A stretch of 64,000 nucleotides of DNA from Cladopsammia gracilis (GCA_022457155.1 JAJGOT010000020.1:2063501-2127500), one strand, 5' to 3'. Shown: positions 45,201-55,594, numbered from the stretch's first letter. Notes: a model not told the origin generated them from the sequence alone. Program-made: numbers and translations.

Positions 45201-48200
45201 TGGCGATATAACGTGGAAATTAATAAACACGTTATTTTCTGTGCAGAATTGTATTAAACTTAAACTTAATTCAATTAAAACTTGTACAAGCTTACAAAGA
45301 TTCGTTCCTGTACCCCTCCTGTACCCTTCCTGTACCCTTGCTGTACCCTTCCTGTACCCCTATCATTTGATCACAACAGTAAACACGGTTATCTATTTGC
45401 TTTTTTATATATGACACCACATTATTCGAACGCAAAAACAAAGTGGATTTACGAACACGAAGATGAACCAAACGTAAAATCGTTTTTAGAGGAAACCTTT
45501 GCTTCCGAAAAAAGCCAACAAAGCTTTATGACTGTGCTACGGCCTTTATAGTGAATTCGCGCTACGTCCGTAAAGTAATTTCATTCTAATATTTCTTGAT
45601 TCAGTCTTATTATTTGTGGAGAACATGGATTTGAGTTGTTCCAAATAAAACGGCTTTTGTTGACATCAATGATTTGATGAAACCTTAATGCGTTTTGTTG
45701 TTATTAAATGTATTTGAACTTAAACAGAGTGCGGGTTTATTGTTTTAGTAACGCATGAAATTGGTTGCTTTGTTTATTTTTCCGAGGTGCTAATTTTTCA
45801 TGCAAATGTTCGTATAATTAAAAGTTTGAAATTTGAAGCTACCGTTAAAGTTATAAAAGTTTTAATACCTCTCGACCAGAGAGGCATTAAGACTTGATAT
45901 GTCCCGTTTGTCCCTTTTGTCCTGATAGTCCTCGTTTTGTCCTTTTTGTCCTTAAATTTTCCCTGGTGTTCTAGTTTTGTCCTTTTCTTTTTAAGTTAAA
46001 CCTTTCTTAAAGGTCTTCATCTGTGTGACTTGAATGTTTCGGAACCCTCTAATTAGTTTTATTCGGTTATAATATCCACAGCTTTGATGGTCTAGTGGTA
46101 GAGACACTGCGTTGTGGCCGCAGTAACCCAGGTTCGAGTCCTGGTCAAGGCATGTTGTTTTGCTCTATATGTCTGAAAAGTATATCTGTGTCAGTTGTGT
46201 TTAGTTTTGAAGTGAGTTGGAATAGCGGGCAAGTTTGGGCAAACCTATTGTTCCTATTGTCTCAGAATAACACAAAAGGGATAGGTAAAGGATGGGCAAA
46301 CAACGTGTAAAGGCTTGATTGGCAGGTTATTACATATGCAGGAAGGGATATTGTGACGTCATTGACTAGGCACCTAATCCAAATGAGGATGCAGGAAATC
46401 CAAATAGTATACAACAAGACGAAAGGTATAGGAATTGACTAGGCACTTATTAGTATGCGGGAAGGCATATTGTGACCTCATTGACTAGACACCTAGTCAC
46501 CTAGTCACCTAGTCCATCGCGCGGTTAATTCTGACCTTCTACACAAATTCACTAAAAAGTCTATTAATAGTATCTAACAAAAATTTTGCTAACAAAAATG
46601 CACAAAGAATGCATGTTAGCTCACATAATACTCCTGTAAGTTAAACATTTACTTACAGGAGATAAAAATGGCAATTTGTGACTACGAAAAGAAATTCGAC
46701 CGAATCCTAGACTACTCATGGCGCGCGCGAGCATGAGGAAATATAGTTTTTGTTCGATCAAATCTACATTTAACAAGAAGCTGTACACAGCTTGAACTCG
46801 TGGCGCCTTTAACTCATTGGAGCATTGATTCCCGAGTGTTTTGAGTGCTTTTACGGAGAAACTTAAGCTTAAAATTATGTCTAATCAAAAGGTCCTAAGA
46901 GCCAACCCGTGAAGAAGAAATGCTAACGCGTATCGCATTATTGCGGTAAGCTTATGTTTTCACAGACACGGTTTGATATTTTTTTAAAAAATTAAACGTT
47001 TGGATTTTTGACGAACGCAAAGAGAGAAAAAAAACAGTTTATCACTTTCATAATGTCCAGTCCGAAGAAAAGAAAAAAAAAAGAAAAAATAAAGGACCCT
47101 AGCGTGACTCGAACTCGGGCCTTGCGCGCACTAAGCCACAACCTCAATCCACTACACTATCGAACAATTCAACTCAAACTCGTGTTTCGTTTGAAAAATC
47201 ATTCCAGATCGATTTTAATATTGCACTAAAGACTCCAAATGCGAAACATTTTTAAGTTTAAGCTAAAGCTGTGTCTTAGCAGTGAACATTTTCAGTTGTG
47301 TCAAATTGTGTGTGATCAATTTTTTTATGCACACATTAAGCAAGTTATACTGATTACATCGAAGAAAAACTCAATACATTTTCTAGCTAACAGTTACATT
47401 ATGAGAATATATTCCGTTGAAATTTACCGGTTTTTTGCCATTGTTAGTTGCATTTGTAGACGCATGTGAATGCAGTTGCATGTTTTGTTCCCCTGAGTTA
47501 ATTGACAACGTAAAATATCCTCTTTCTTATTGGCGGGATGCGGAAACAGTTGAAATCTATGCCTCTTAATTAAGGAGTCAGGACTCAGTTGACTGATTGA
47601 CGTGAAATGGCGAGTGAGTGTGTGAATCAATGAATGATAGCTTATAATTATGCAATAATATTCATTAAAGTGCTATGATTTAATACTTCCTTATGGCCTG
47701 GTCGCCCTACAGTCAAAATAAAAAATTAGCCCGTGCAAAATGACGTAAAAACTAAAACATTCCACAAAAAGCGTATCCCACGAACCTTTCTACTAGACAC
47801 AAAAGAGATTAATTATACTCTTTAAGATTCGGCTTTCTTTATTTGTTTGTATGATTTTATTGATATTACTCTCAGGAACCCCACTCAGGAAAAATTCGAC
47901 CACAAGGCGAATAAAATCTTGACGCTATGGTTCATTTACCTTAAAATAGAGGTACATATCGTTTATTTAACTAAACAGCTAGAGAACTTTATTTAAAATT
48001 AAGGAAGGACGCGTGTATATGGCGAAACCGCCGTAATGGTTTCCAGTTTGTGTCAGTGTGTCTAATGGTTTGTTTTCGTCTTACTTATTTATCGGATTAG
48101 GTCCTTCCAATCGGTGTCATGGGACTCGTTTTGGCCTACAGTCGCAGACCCTCTTCACATCTGGTGAGAAATATGAGTTCCTAGTTAAGTCTTCATTTAT

Positions 48201-51200
48201 TAACCCGTCAACGGGTCGTTCATAATTTTAACGTTGCATCTTTTCCCCAAAAATTACCTGGGAACATTTATCCGTGACAAATTTCCTTTACAGCGTATTT
48301 TGTTCCCATAGTAACTATTATTTGAGAGACGTGGTTACCCATAATTACACGACGGTGGATCTTATTTTTGATCCAGTAGAACTTAGCTCCTTCTAAATAG
48401 ATAAACAGATAAATGCTTCTTAATAACTAAACAGATAAATAAGGAAATAAACAAATAAATAAATGCAAGTTAAGGTAAAAACTTTTGTTCTCATTTTTTT
48501 TCTCTCAAGCTCCGCGAAAGGACCGCCGATATGCTAGCTTGCGTGGCAGGCGTTCTAAGGGGAAGGGGAGGGGGGAAGGGAACGCCTGCAATGACGCCAT
48601 TGTTTTCTCCAACCCGCCTACTAACTGTGAAATGTCTGGCTGTCAAATAATGCAAACTGTGAAATGTATGGCTTTTAAATAACATCCAATCGAAGACGTT
48701 CGTGGGAAATCTCCCGCAAAGCACGTTCTCAGGTTTCTTTCACTTTTTTTTACAGAAAAAAAAAAAAACAAAATCGCATGGCTGATGGTGGTAATATTGT
48801 AAAGCCTAAATGCGTTCGCCCGAAAAAGTAAAACAATTGCAATGATGTGTGTCGAGTCTGTTAAACGAGTTTGAAGGTTGAATACGGCAATACAAAATCC
48901 TGCGTAAATTGGTTCAAGCGATCGCTGAAGAACAAATCATTTGGTGTTGTATGAGCTGAGCGGCTAAGAAATGTATCTGGAATTATTATAAAAAAACTGC
49001 CTTGGCTCTTCGCAACCATGCTGCAGAGTAACTGTTGGATGCCAAATCAAACGCTGTTACTAAACAACGGAGGTTTATTCTAGCTCCACTAAGACACACG
49101 CCTCAACTACAGAACTAACTGAGGAGTTAAAAATTATTACAAGAATTCAAAGCAGTGGAATTGTAGACTACGGCTTTTTGAGACTGTGATCTAAGACGCC
49201 AAAATCCGTGATGCCGGAAACACTTTCCCGCAAGTCGCAAGTCTTGCACAACGCAGACTTTTTATAGACATTAAATCACGGGCCTGAGAAATTTAACGGT
49301 TCTGGCACTTTAAAAGCGATAAAAAACTTTAGCCGATAAGTATTCATCTTGCAACAAAACGTAGCCAAAGAAACCGTAATGAATGCCAATAGAGCTGGCA
49401 CCGAACAACGGCATAAAGAAATAAAATAATTTTAACGGCTCTGGACAGCACGAAATCCTCCTATCAATTTGAAAGATAATCTGCCGAGATCAAAAGGTCA
49501 ATATCATCGAAGAGAACAAATTCATAACTGTGATCTTAATGCGCAATTCTCTCTGAAGTCTTACTGAGAAAGCTTAAATTATACCTTAGGCTTTAAAAAA
49601 AACGTTTCTGCGACGAGTGGGAGTCGTGTTTAGGCTGTCTTACTATCTATGGAAAATGAGACCTTTGCCGAAACCAGTCAGTAAAACCGCCACCAGGTTT
49701 TTTCCTTCGTACAGTTGTTTCACTGCTGTCTTTTGTTCTTCTTTCAAGTTGAACATGAGGCCTTTAGTTTCCAATTCTAACAATATTTCCCGTAAAACAA
49801 ACTCGAAATCTCTTCCCACTTCTTCAGCCATATTTATATTTGGCGGAGTATGTATGCTTGAAAGATCGATCAAGTTATTCAAATAGCGTGATGTTGATTT
49901 CAACCAATCGGAACAAGGTATTAAGTAGGCGATTGACACATATCAAATTCTAACCAATCGCGTTTTTTACGCTCAGAATCTGACCGGAAAATACGGGTAA
50001 AACAATGGCGTCATTGCAGGCGTTCCCTTCCCCCTCCCTCGCGCGCCCTTCGCGTTCTCGCGCGCCCTTCGCGTTCTCGCGCGCCCGAATTTCCCCCCCC
50101 CCCCCTTCCCCTTCCCCTTAGAACGCCTGCCACGCAGGCTACCGATATGCCTGCAAAGAGCATTTACTGTTAGCAACTGTCGTCTTCAATAGCTGTTCGT
50201 TTATCCTTGAGACACATTTTGGTAAAGTTTGGCTGCTAATCGGTTGCTATAGTAACGAGATATGAGGTCATAAGTAGCATGAGGTGAAGCCTTTTTAAAT
50301 AAAAATGCGTGTTTTTCACCTTTTTCGGTGACAAAACATATAAAACACTACCAAAAGCAGAAAATGTTTAACTGGATCATATTTTGTTCTAAAAATGGTA
50401 AAATTGCAGCCAGGATTCATAACTATAAACTGGAAAGGAGTTGACACTGGCTTGAATAAAAAACGTAAAAGCTGCTAAGAACTAAAACGTTTTCTGTTTG
50501 TAAAAATAGACGTTTCGACTACAGAAACTCGAGTCTTCATCAGTGATGACAATTAACACATAACATGCAAATATATATAGTCTGCAAATTATGCAGATAT
50601 GCTCATATTTTACAACTCTAGGAAAAATTATTTGCAATATTCGCATTTATTCGTAGTTGAATATTTGTAAAATACTGCATGTAGATGGCGGACATCTTGG
50701 CGAACACAAGGGAGGTGTTGCGACCACCCCCCCCCCCCCCCCCTTCTGTGCCATGGTTGATTGTACCATTGATTGATTTATTGACTTTGGTAGGCTTACC
50801 TGCGGGAAAGACCTGGAACAGCTTGTGATACTGGCGGTTATGTTGCAGGCATGTTTGGCTGAAAGAAAGATGGCAATTTTAACTTTTGATTTTCTAAGCA
50901 GTGTTATTATTTCCCTCTGTTTTAGATTAATGCAATTTGGTCAGTTAGCGCGGCGTGTATCATATTCCTGGCTATCACGATATTCTGCTATAAAGAATGG
51001 GGCATGAGGCTCCTATTGTATAACAGTTATTTGGAAGCTGATTCCTTCCAGGACAGCTCAAGCAGAAAATACACATTTTCCGCATTTCTGAAAAAAGACG
51101 CAGTGTTGGAGTTCACAGACCAAGAAGAAACTGCACTGGCCGTATTTGGTGTCATCACCATATTGTCTATTCTTGAAATCATTCTCACTGTTGCAATCGC

Positions 51201-52060
51201 CAAAATCAGTGGCGCAAGTGACCAAATACCTCAGCCCCTTCCGATGTATCACATGTATTATCAAGTAAGTCGTTTATGCCTTGATAACCATCATAGTCTA
51301 AATAAGAACATTTTAGTGCGGCCATGTTCAGTGCAGGATCTCGGGGAGGAGCCCAGGGGACCATAACCCTCTCCGTTTATTACGCAAAGAAATTAAGCCC
51401 GACGAAGGCGAAACATGTTTGTGTTATTTGTAACCATTTCCATCCCCCTCCCCCTATTTTTCACTCCGGACCCCTTGCTTATGAGCAAGTCTGGATGCCT
51501 TACAGATGTTTGAGTTAGTTTGCCTTCCATGTCTAAATTGCAGTTCCAAGCAGTGCATTCCGGTGCCTTGTAAATAGAAATTTTCGTACTGGTTTGAGTT
51601 TCTTCACGGATGCGTTTTACTTCAGGGCGAGACAGTTTGTAGTGTTGTAACGGATCTGAGTGAGAGGAACTAAAACCGAGGCGATTTCTTCTTTATATAG
51701 CAACAAGGAAAATAATTTTCTTTCCGGAAATAAATATCGATAAACGCCTTATAGTCCATCCGTTCTAGGACAGGACATTTCCGAGAACAGGTTCGGGCTT
51801 GCAGTTTAACTCTCTGCATTCATCCCGGGATAATATAATCTCAACATCTTAGACAATCCAATTATGCATTTCCTCCCACGTTTCTTAGTGAGTATAAACA
51901 AAAAAAAAACAAAACAAAAACAGCAACTTGTTTTTGTATTTCTTGTTTGCTTCTCCAACAGCCAGGTCAAGATGTTCCTCAACTGGGACAGACAAATGCA
52001 GGTGTATCAGAAGTGCATAACTTCACAACTGATAATCATCTTCTGGCCAGTTCTAATTAA
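38923..52060 (+). CDS. MS4A/CD20-like four-TM membrane protein, four exons (host gene)
   Basis: Gene model assembled by hand: exons 38923-39075 (donor GTAAGC), 48101-48163 (acceptor ATTAG, donor GTGAGA), 50926-51264 (acceptor TTTTAG, donor GTAAGT) and 51962-52060 (acceptor CAACAG, stop TAA). All junctions are phase 0 and join into a 217-residue protein. The start ATG lies in a GCCATGG context. TM1 is about residues 9-32 (with Gln in the middle, as in CD20 family TM1), TM2 46-64 beginning at Cys-Trp, then a basic SRRP turn, TM3 74-94, a ~48-residue hydrophilic loop, TM4 142-164 with an internal LEII motif, and a Pro/Gln-rich tail. This hydropathy plan, the Trp at TM2, the Glu in TM4 and the total length match the CD20/MS4A/TMEM176 superfamily, whose members sit in plasma or internal membranes and modulate channels and receptors. 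The exact role here is unknown. Introns are ~9.0, 2.8 and 0.7 kb, and intron 1 is full of transposons. Family assignment is by eye. Confidence 0.75.
39272..40858. mobile_element. 1.6 kb right-only insertion with nested inverted-repeat element
   Basis: The left arm reads GGAATGCAAATTAAGTTTAG across this point. The insertion is bounded by TACCTTATTA / TAATAAGGTA. Within it, TATAGGAAATTAACGCTCC (39279) pairs with its reverse complement (~39770), and AAATTAACGCGA repeats fill the ends. No gene recognised. Confidence 0.6.
40859..42940. repeat. Right arm blocks d-f
   Basis: Compact mirror of 29915-35428 without the left insertions. Contains an R1 copy (41230-41710) and the helicase relic. Confidence 0.9.
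41831..42094 (-). pseudogene. Helitron/PIF1-like helicase fragment, right copy
   Basis: Mirror of the copy at 30841. Continues past the Walker A (GAGLGKTT) with NPDQLKLLKLATDTRQ, where intact helicases have LLLAPTGKAA, then degenerates to a stop. It predates the inverted duplication because both arms share it. Confidence 0.65.
42941..43472. other. Right-only intronic stretch
   Basis: Occupies the position of the 19.7 kb left block. A 98-codon frame (42999-43295) has no recognisable domain. No repeat ends seen. Confidence 0.4.
43473..45310. repeat. Right arm blocks b-c with a 1.0 kb insertion
   Basis: 43473-43806 mirrors block c and 44836-45310 mirrors block b. 43807-44831 is right-only and interrupts a site that on the left (9895-9925) reads straight from TCGGTTAATTTA into TTTTGATACAG. 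The insertion carries many GTCCGTATTAGAGAGG-type repeats (44085-44215). Confidence 0.85.
45308..45362. repeat. CTGTACCCTTC minisatellite
   Basis: Five units of 11 bp at the edge of the right-only stretch 45310-45880. Confidence 0.85.
45380..45551 (+). CDS. Possible 3'-terminal coding exon, unknown protein
   Basis: After an acceptor-like TCACAACAG (ending 45379) the frame KHGYLFAFLYMTPHYSN, KTKWIYEHEDEPN, SFLEETFASEKSQQSF runs to TAG at 45551, with AATAAA ~95 bp downstream (45646). The composition is convincingly protein-like. It lies in right-only sequence and has no recognised family or upstream exon; probably a transposon or retroposed gene fragment. Confidence 0.35.
45880..46532. repeat. 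Right arm block a with tRNA-His
   Basis: Mirror of 1-640. Outer limit of the visible inverted duplication on the right; no similarity to the left arm is testable beyond 46532. Confidence 0.85.
46081..46152 (+). tRNA. tRNA-His (anticodon GTG)
   Basis: 72 nt with a complete cloverleaf. The acceptor GCTTTGA pairs with TCAAGGC (one G-U). The anticodon stem CTGCG/CGCAG is perfect around loop TTGTGGC (anticodon GTG), and the T stem CCAGG/CCTGG is perfect around TTCGAGT. A run TTTT follows a few bases downstream (46156 onward), as expected for RNA polymerase III termination. It lies within the right copy of the inverted duplication, in intron 1 of the MS4A-like gene, on the same strand. The left copy has lost a T-stem pair. 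Confidence 0.9.
46780..47260 (-). repeat. tRNA-derived SINE-like repeat
   Basis: Inverted relative of 34520-35070. On the minus strand it carries a tRNA-like segment (47096-47168) with A-box-like TAGTGTAGTGGA and B-box-like GAGTTCGAGTC, absent from the 34.5 kb copy. 46650-46735 also resembles 37690-37790. Confidence 0.6.
47261..48100. other. Intron 1 end, no repeats recognised
   Basis: AT-rich sequence leading to the acceptor of exon 2 at 48100; nothing else seen. Confidence 0.4.
48530..50150. mobile_element. Inverted TGGCAGGCGTTCTAAGGGG repeats framing a RecQ-like fragment
   Basis: 48536-48610 and 49985-50145 are inverted copies (CGTGGCAGGCGTTCTAAGGG, GGGAACGCCTGCAATGACGC). The right one has extra GCGCGCCCTTCGCGTTCTC units and a C run. 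They lie in intron 2 of the MS4A-like gene. The middle part, 48620-49640, has no recognised content. Confidence 0.5.
49643..49834 (-). pseudogene. RecQ-like helicase N-terminal fragment
   Basis: From MAEEVGRDFEFVLREIL the frame continues to NLKEEQKTAVKQLYEGKN and VAVLLTGFGKGLIF, resembling the Q-motif and Walker A of RecQ-type helicases (usual PTGFGKS). The Walker Ser is replaced by Gly and the frame ends just after. Similar RecQ-like fragments are carried by repeats in cnidarians. It has no other helicase motifs here. Confidence 0.65.
50151..50925. other. Rest of intron 2
   Basis: Contains a minus-strand Penelope-type motif at 50510-50555 (CTGATGAAGACTC, GTAGTCGAAACGTC; hammerhead-like core but weak stem I) and a C run near 50728. 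A frame at 50794-50925 is hydrophobic, but the 48101 exon explains the protein better. Confidence 0.4.
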
Positions 52061-53280
52061 ATGTCTGTCATCGAGGTTAACAGGATTGTTTTTATGTGAC
52101 TGAATGCAATAGGCAATTAGGGCATTTAGAATTTAAGCTTTGGTTTTATTATGAATTAAATTCCTTGACTGTTTTGTTTGTTAAAGACAACAAAAAGCAA
52201 ACAACTTCATTAAAATTAAAATATTGGTTAAAAAAATAAAAGTAAAAAGCGCAAAATTATACTTTATGCTTTGCTATCCTCAGGCAGTACAGTAATACTT
52301 ATAACTGGTGCCGAAGTCATCTAGGCGAAGACAATTCTTTGTTTTTCATATGCACAAAATCTGTAATATTTTAAAGTGTTAGAGGTACCAAAAATTAACA
52401 CTGTAGATAAAAATAGATTTCCACATAGGGTTGAAACAAGACCTAAGACAAGAATTACAAGCTGTGAAATATGGCAGTGATTTCCAGAGAATAGGCACTT
52501 GGACCCTGTAGCATGAATAAACGTGAAAAACATATCTTTCGTATAAGCTTTATTTATTGTTGTCGTATTTACCACTTTTCTTCCGTTTTCGTTTAGTCTT
52601 ATCAGCCAATCAGGTAACCTTTATTTTTTGTTTCCATCAGTTATCACATTGTCATCTCTGATGAAGGTTACTTTTGTCTAACGGAAATTTTGAATAATAT
52701 TTAGTTGTTCGATCAACTTTTGCATTTTTATAAAGTTGGTTAAATATGCTTAGAAGTTAATGAGTACAGATGTAGTAAGGCTTGAAACGTTTTTACTGCT
52801 TTGGAAAAGTACAACGCATTACCTGTAGAAATGAAAGGAATTACACTTTTAACAAATCGCGAAAATTCCATGTAATAAGGCAATGTACCGTCCTGCAGTG
52901 TCAGCTCCCTAAGGTTTAGTGTCCACCAAACTATTGGACACAAAATTGTCGATTTTTAAGCTTTGGAAGGTGTCCCGAGCAAAGCATTATAGTACACTTC
53001 AACAAAATAAAAATACTTTAGAAATAGTTTATGATAATATCAATTATAATTGTCGTAATTTAACTAAACACACTGTTGTCACTGTTGAGCTGTTGTCACA
53101 AGGAAAGATCAAGCCTCCAGGCTTTCACTAGCGACATACAGTACCACCCAAAGGTAAGTTACCACCTCTCGTCTCGTTTTTCCAAAAATGCGGTAAAGTT
53201 CTCACGGGAATTCCGAATCTCGGAATGAATTTTCAAAACCGACGCGTAATCTTGAAAACTCCATTCAATTTTTAAAAATA
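52061..53280. other. 3' flank of the MS4A-like gene
   Basis: Likely 3' UTR followed by repeats. 52740-52995 is a diverged direct copy of 60380-60600 (GAAACGTTTTTACTGCTTTGG, AAATCGCGAAAATT, GTCCCGAGCAAAGCATTA). A minus-strand frame at 52321-52575 includes one possible transmembrane segment (LVILVLGLVSTLCGN) but nothing firm. Confidence 0.45.
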
Positions 53281-53284
53281 CTGG

Positions 53285-53938
53285 TCAAGCGTGACGGAGC
53301 ATGGCTGTAAGATGTAAAGTGATAGTAGAGTGATCAGTTTCAGGGACGTTAATTATATTGCATACTTGTGTGTCATTACTGAGTTCTTTTGAAATTAAAA
53401 TGTAGTCTAGGCGGCATTGGATTTTCAGCGATTTATTTCTCCATGTGAAGCGGTTGTCGTTCGGATTGCGATCGGTTAAATTATAAAGGTTTGCAAGTTG
53501 CTAAATTTCTTTGATTACAATGGATTTATTCCAAACTGGATTTCCACCTTTTTTGTCATTTTCAGACAGAGCACAATTAAAGTCACCTGCAATTATGATG
53601 TTCTTTTGGGAAAAGTCTTCAAGCTGATTTTCGAGTTCATTAAAAAATGTGACTTGCTGGTTCGCGTCATTCGGAGCATAAATATTCACTAGAATTAGAT
53701 GCAGCTCATCAATTAATTCGTGTCGTGTTCGTGTCGTGGATGCACTTTTCGACCTTGAAATCATCATCATTTCATCATCATTTTATTTCAATAATTTAAA
53801 TTTAACAAATTAGAGAAATATACAACCTGCATATAGCAAAGCTAATGAAGGCAGGTTGTATAATTTACAATCAAATTTAGCAAACACAAATTATTAGTAA
53901 AATCAGGTAAATAATAATAAATAAATAATTAATTAAAA

Positions 53939-53971
<33 letters not shown>

Positions 53972-54260
53972 AATAAAATAAATAAATAAATAAATTAATT
54001 AATTAAATAAATAAATTCGGATTAACAAGAGTCAAGACACCTTTGCTATGTGAGCTGCCGTGACTAAAAAAAACCTTCCCACCCCATTCAGATTCCTAAA
54101 TTTGAACACATTCTTTAGAGCTGTAGATTTCTTGTAAGAATGTAAAATGGCATTTTTGATTGTGTAACCAGTGAAAGATTGATCGACGTTTGATTGACTT
54201 ATTCAATCCTCTTACGTTTAAAGACTGGAATTTGACATCAAAACTAGGTTTTGACGACAT
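53285..54260 (-). pseudogene. L1/Tx1-like LINE ORF2 endonuclease, split by another repeat
   Basis: ATG at 54260 begins MSSKPSFDVKFQSLNVRGLN, IFHWLHNQK, FLQEIYSS, stop, EWGGKVFFSHGSSHSKG (to ~54010). After an interruption (53775-54005) the same domain resumes with LILVNIYAPNDANQQ, IIIAGDFNCALS, a stop, then RFTWRNKSLKIQCRLDYILI and VPETDHSTITLHL (to ~53285). This is the endonuclease domain of L1/Tx1-type LINEs with two nonsense codons. No reverse transcriptase follows. Confidence 0.8.
53775..54005. mobile_element. Insertion with ATGATG tail and AATA-rich tract inside the LINE
   Basis: Separates the two LINE parts. On the minus strand it ends AATAAAATGATGATGAAATG, a LINE 3' tail style, and it carries a (AAT/AATA)n tract at 53918-54010. 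Confidence 0.55.
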
Positions 54261-54604
54261 TGTAAGGGACAAAAGAAATTATCAGAAAAACTGCGTCGGC
54301 ACCGAGTTTTGACAGTTGCCTTTTGGTGATTAATCTCTTGCTTAAGTTATGTAAAGCGAAAACTTCAAATAAAATTGTCATCCTTATAACTGCAGGTTGT
54401 TTTTGTTTAAATTGGCAGCCTGTAAGTCATTAGTATGCCCTATATACTCATTAGTATGCTCTTAGCTCTATATAATTACTGATCCTCATCAAATCCTATT
54501 GTTCTCTCTCTGCATTATATCAACGATTGCAGCGTGATTAGGAGTTTTGATTCCAAGTGTCTGAGGAAAACGGGGGCGGTCCTTTTTGTTAGCAAGGGAA
54601 ATTG

Positions 54605-54731
54605 TCAGGGGTAATACTAAACGTGCTAAAACAGACTAACTGCAATATTTTTAATATTGCAGTGTGCACGCTGCAATATTAAAAATATTGCGGTTAGCCC
54701 GTTTTTACCAGGTTTAAGTATCCCGCCCTGA
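54605..54731. mobile_element. 127 bp MITE
   Basis: TCAGGG(G) ends with ~50 bp imperfect inverted repeats and a perfect central hairpin TGCAATATTTTTAATATTGC. Confidence 0.7.
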
Positions 54732-54923
54732 TGATTTCGTTATTAAAAGACCGTTTGGGTCTTACCCTTATTATTTTTGCCGCTAACATTTGTTTAAATT
54801 GGAATCCCACTATGTAATGTACAACTGAAGATAAAACTTTCTAAAATAAACAGTACACAAGAAAACTATTCCAGGAGATATGTGAACACAAAGATATTCA
54901 ATTTATTATAAATCGTAACTTGT

Positions 54924-55594
54924 TTACACCTCATACAAGGACTGATTACAAACTTCACTTGTTTCTGGCTCAATGGATTTTTCCTTTAACCCCTTTCCTT
55001 CTTTTTGCTCACTGCACTTATGTTCATCATCTTCCTTAATACATTTTTCTTCATTTACCTCGACATTAATTCTAACATGTTTTGAAGTCGTTCCCTGCAA
55101 GATTTCACTTGCTTTCCTCTTAAGTGTCGATGACGTACATTTATACGCCCTTTTCCCCCCTTGGTACACATTCATCGCCATCATACAATCGCTTAGCACA
55201 ACTACGCCGAAGGGAATGATTAGCATAGTGTCCATCGAACCCCCCTTTTTTCATAATTTTCTTTACCACATTCCCCAAAGTTTCTCTCCCCGTTCCTTTT
55301 TTGTAATACCAGATGTCCCCTTTTGGCTTATGCAAAGCTCGCAAATAAAACACGTTATCGCTGACTTCCATTGGGACATGAGACATATATTTCTTATACA
55401 GTTCAACCGGGCAACGATCTACATTAGTCAAATTCTTATATGCCCGAACAACTTTCCTTTTGATACGCAAATGGCCCAATCCCCCATTATTAGTCTTACT
55501 TATATCCTCGGTGTACTGCAAAAATTCACTCCCCGATGCGAACTCTGCGTGATAAAAATCGCTGATTCGTCCTCCGATGAATCCTCCATGCTTC
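54924..55594 (-). pseudogene. Crypton-type (DUF3504/KIAA1958-like) tyrosine recombinase pseudogene
   Basis: ATG at 55594 opens MEDSSDESAIFITQSS, and then ~20 codons later the sequence jumps into the catalytic region (55521 onward): TNNGGLGHLRIKRKVV, RCPVELYKKYMSHVP, IWYYKKGTGRETLGN, GFDGHYANHSLRRSCAKRL with the HxxR pair. Downstream the expected GH-R segment is missing, and in another frame the protein ends as RAYKCTSSTLKRKASEILQ with the Tyr of the AYK motif, followed by a charged tail. The core-binding domain and one catalytic segment are deleted and the frame is shifted, so it is inactive. Confidence 0.75.

Noticed and set aside
50794..50925. Alternative second exon for the MS4A-like gene (hydrophobic frame VILAVMLQACLAERK)
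   Set aside because: Needs a phase 1 junction and lacks a good donor before 50926; the 63 bp exon at 48101 fits phase, length and the TM2 pattern.
52656..52695. Hammerhead-like CTGATGAAGG...GGAAAT
   Set aside because: Stem II closing pair and cleavage triplet do not fit; probably chance or a remote relic.
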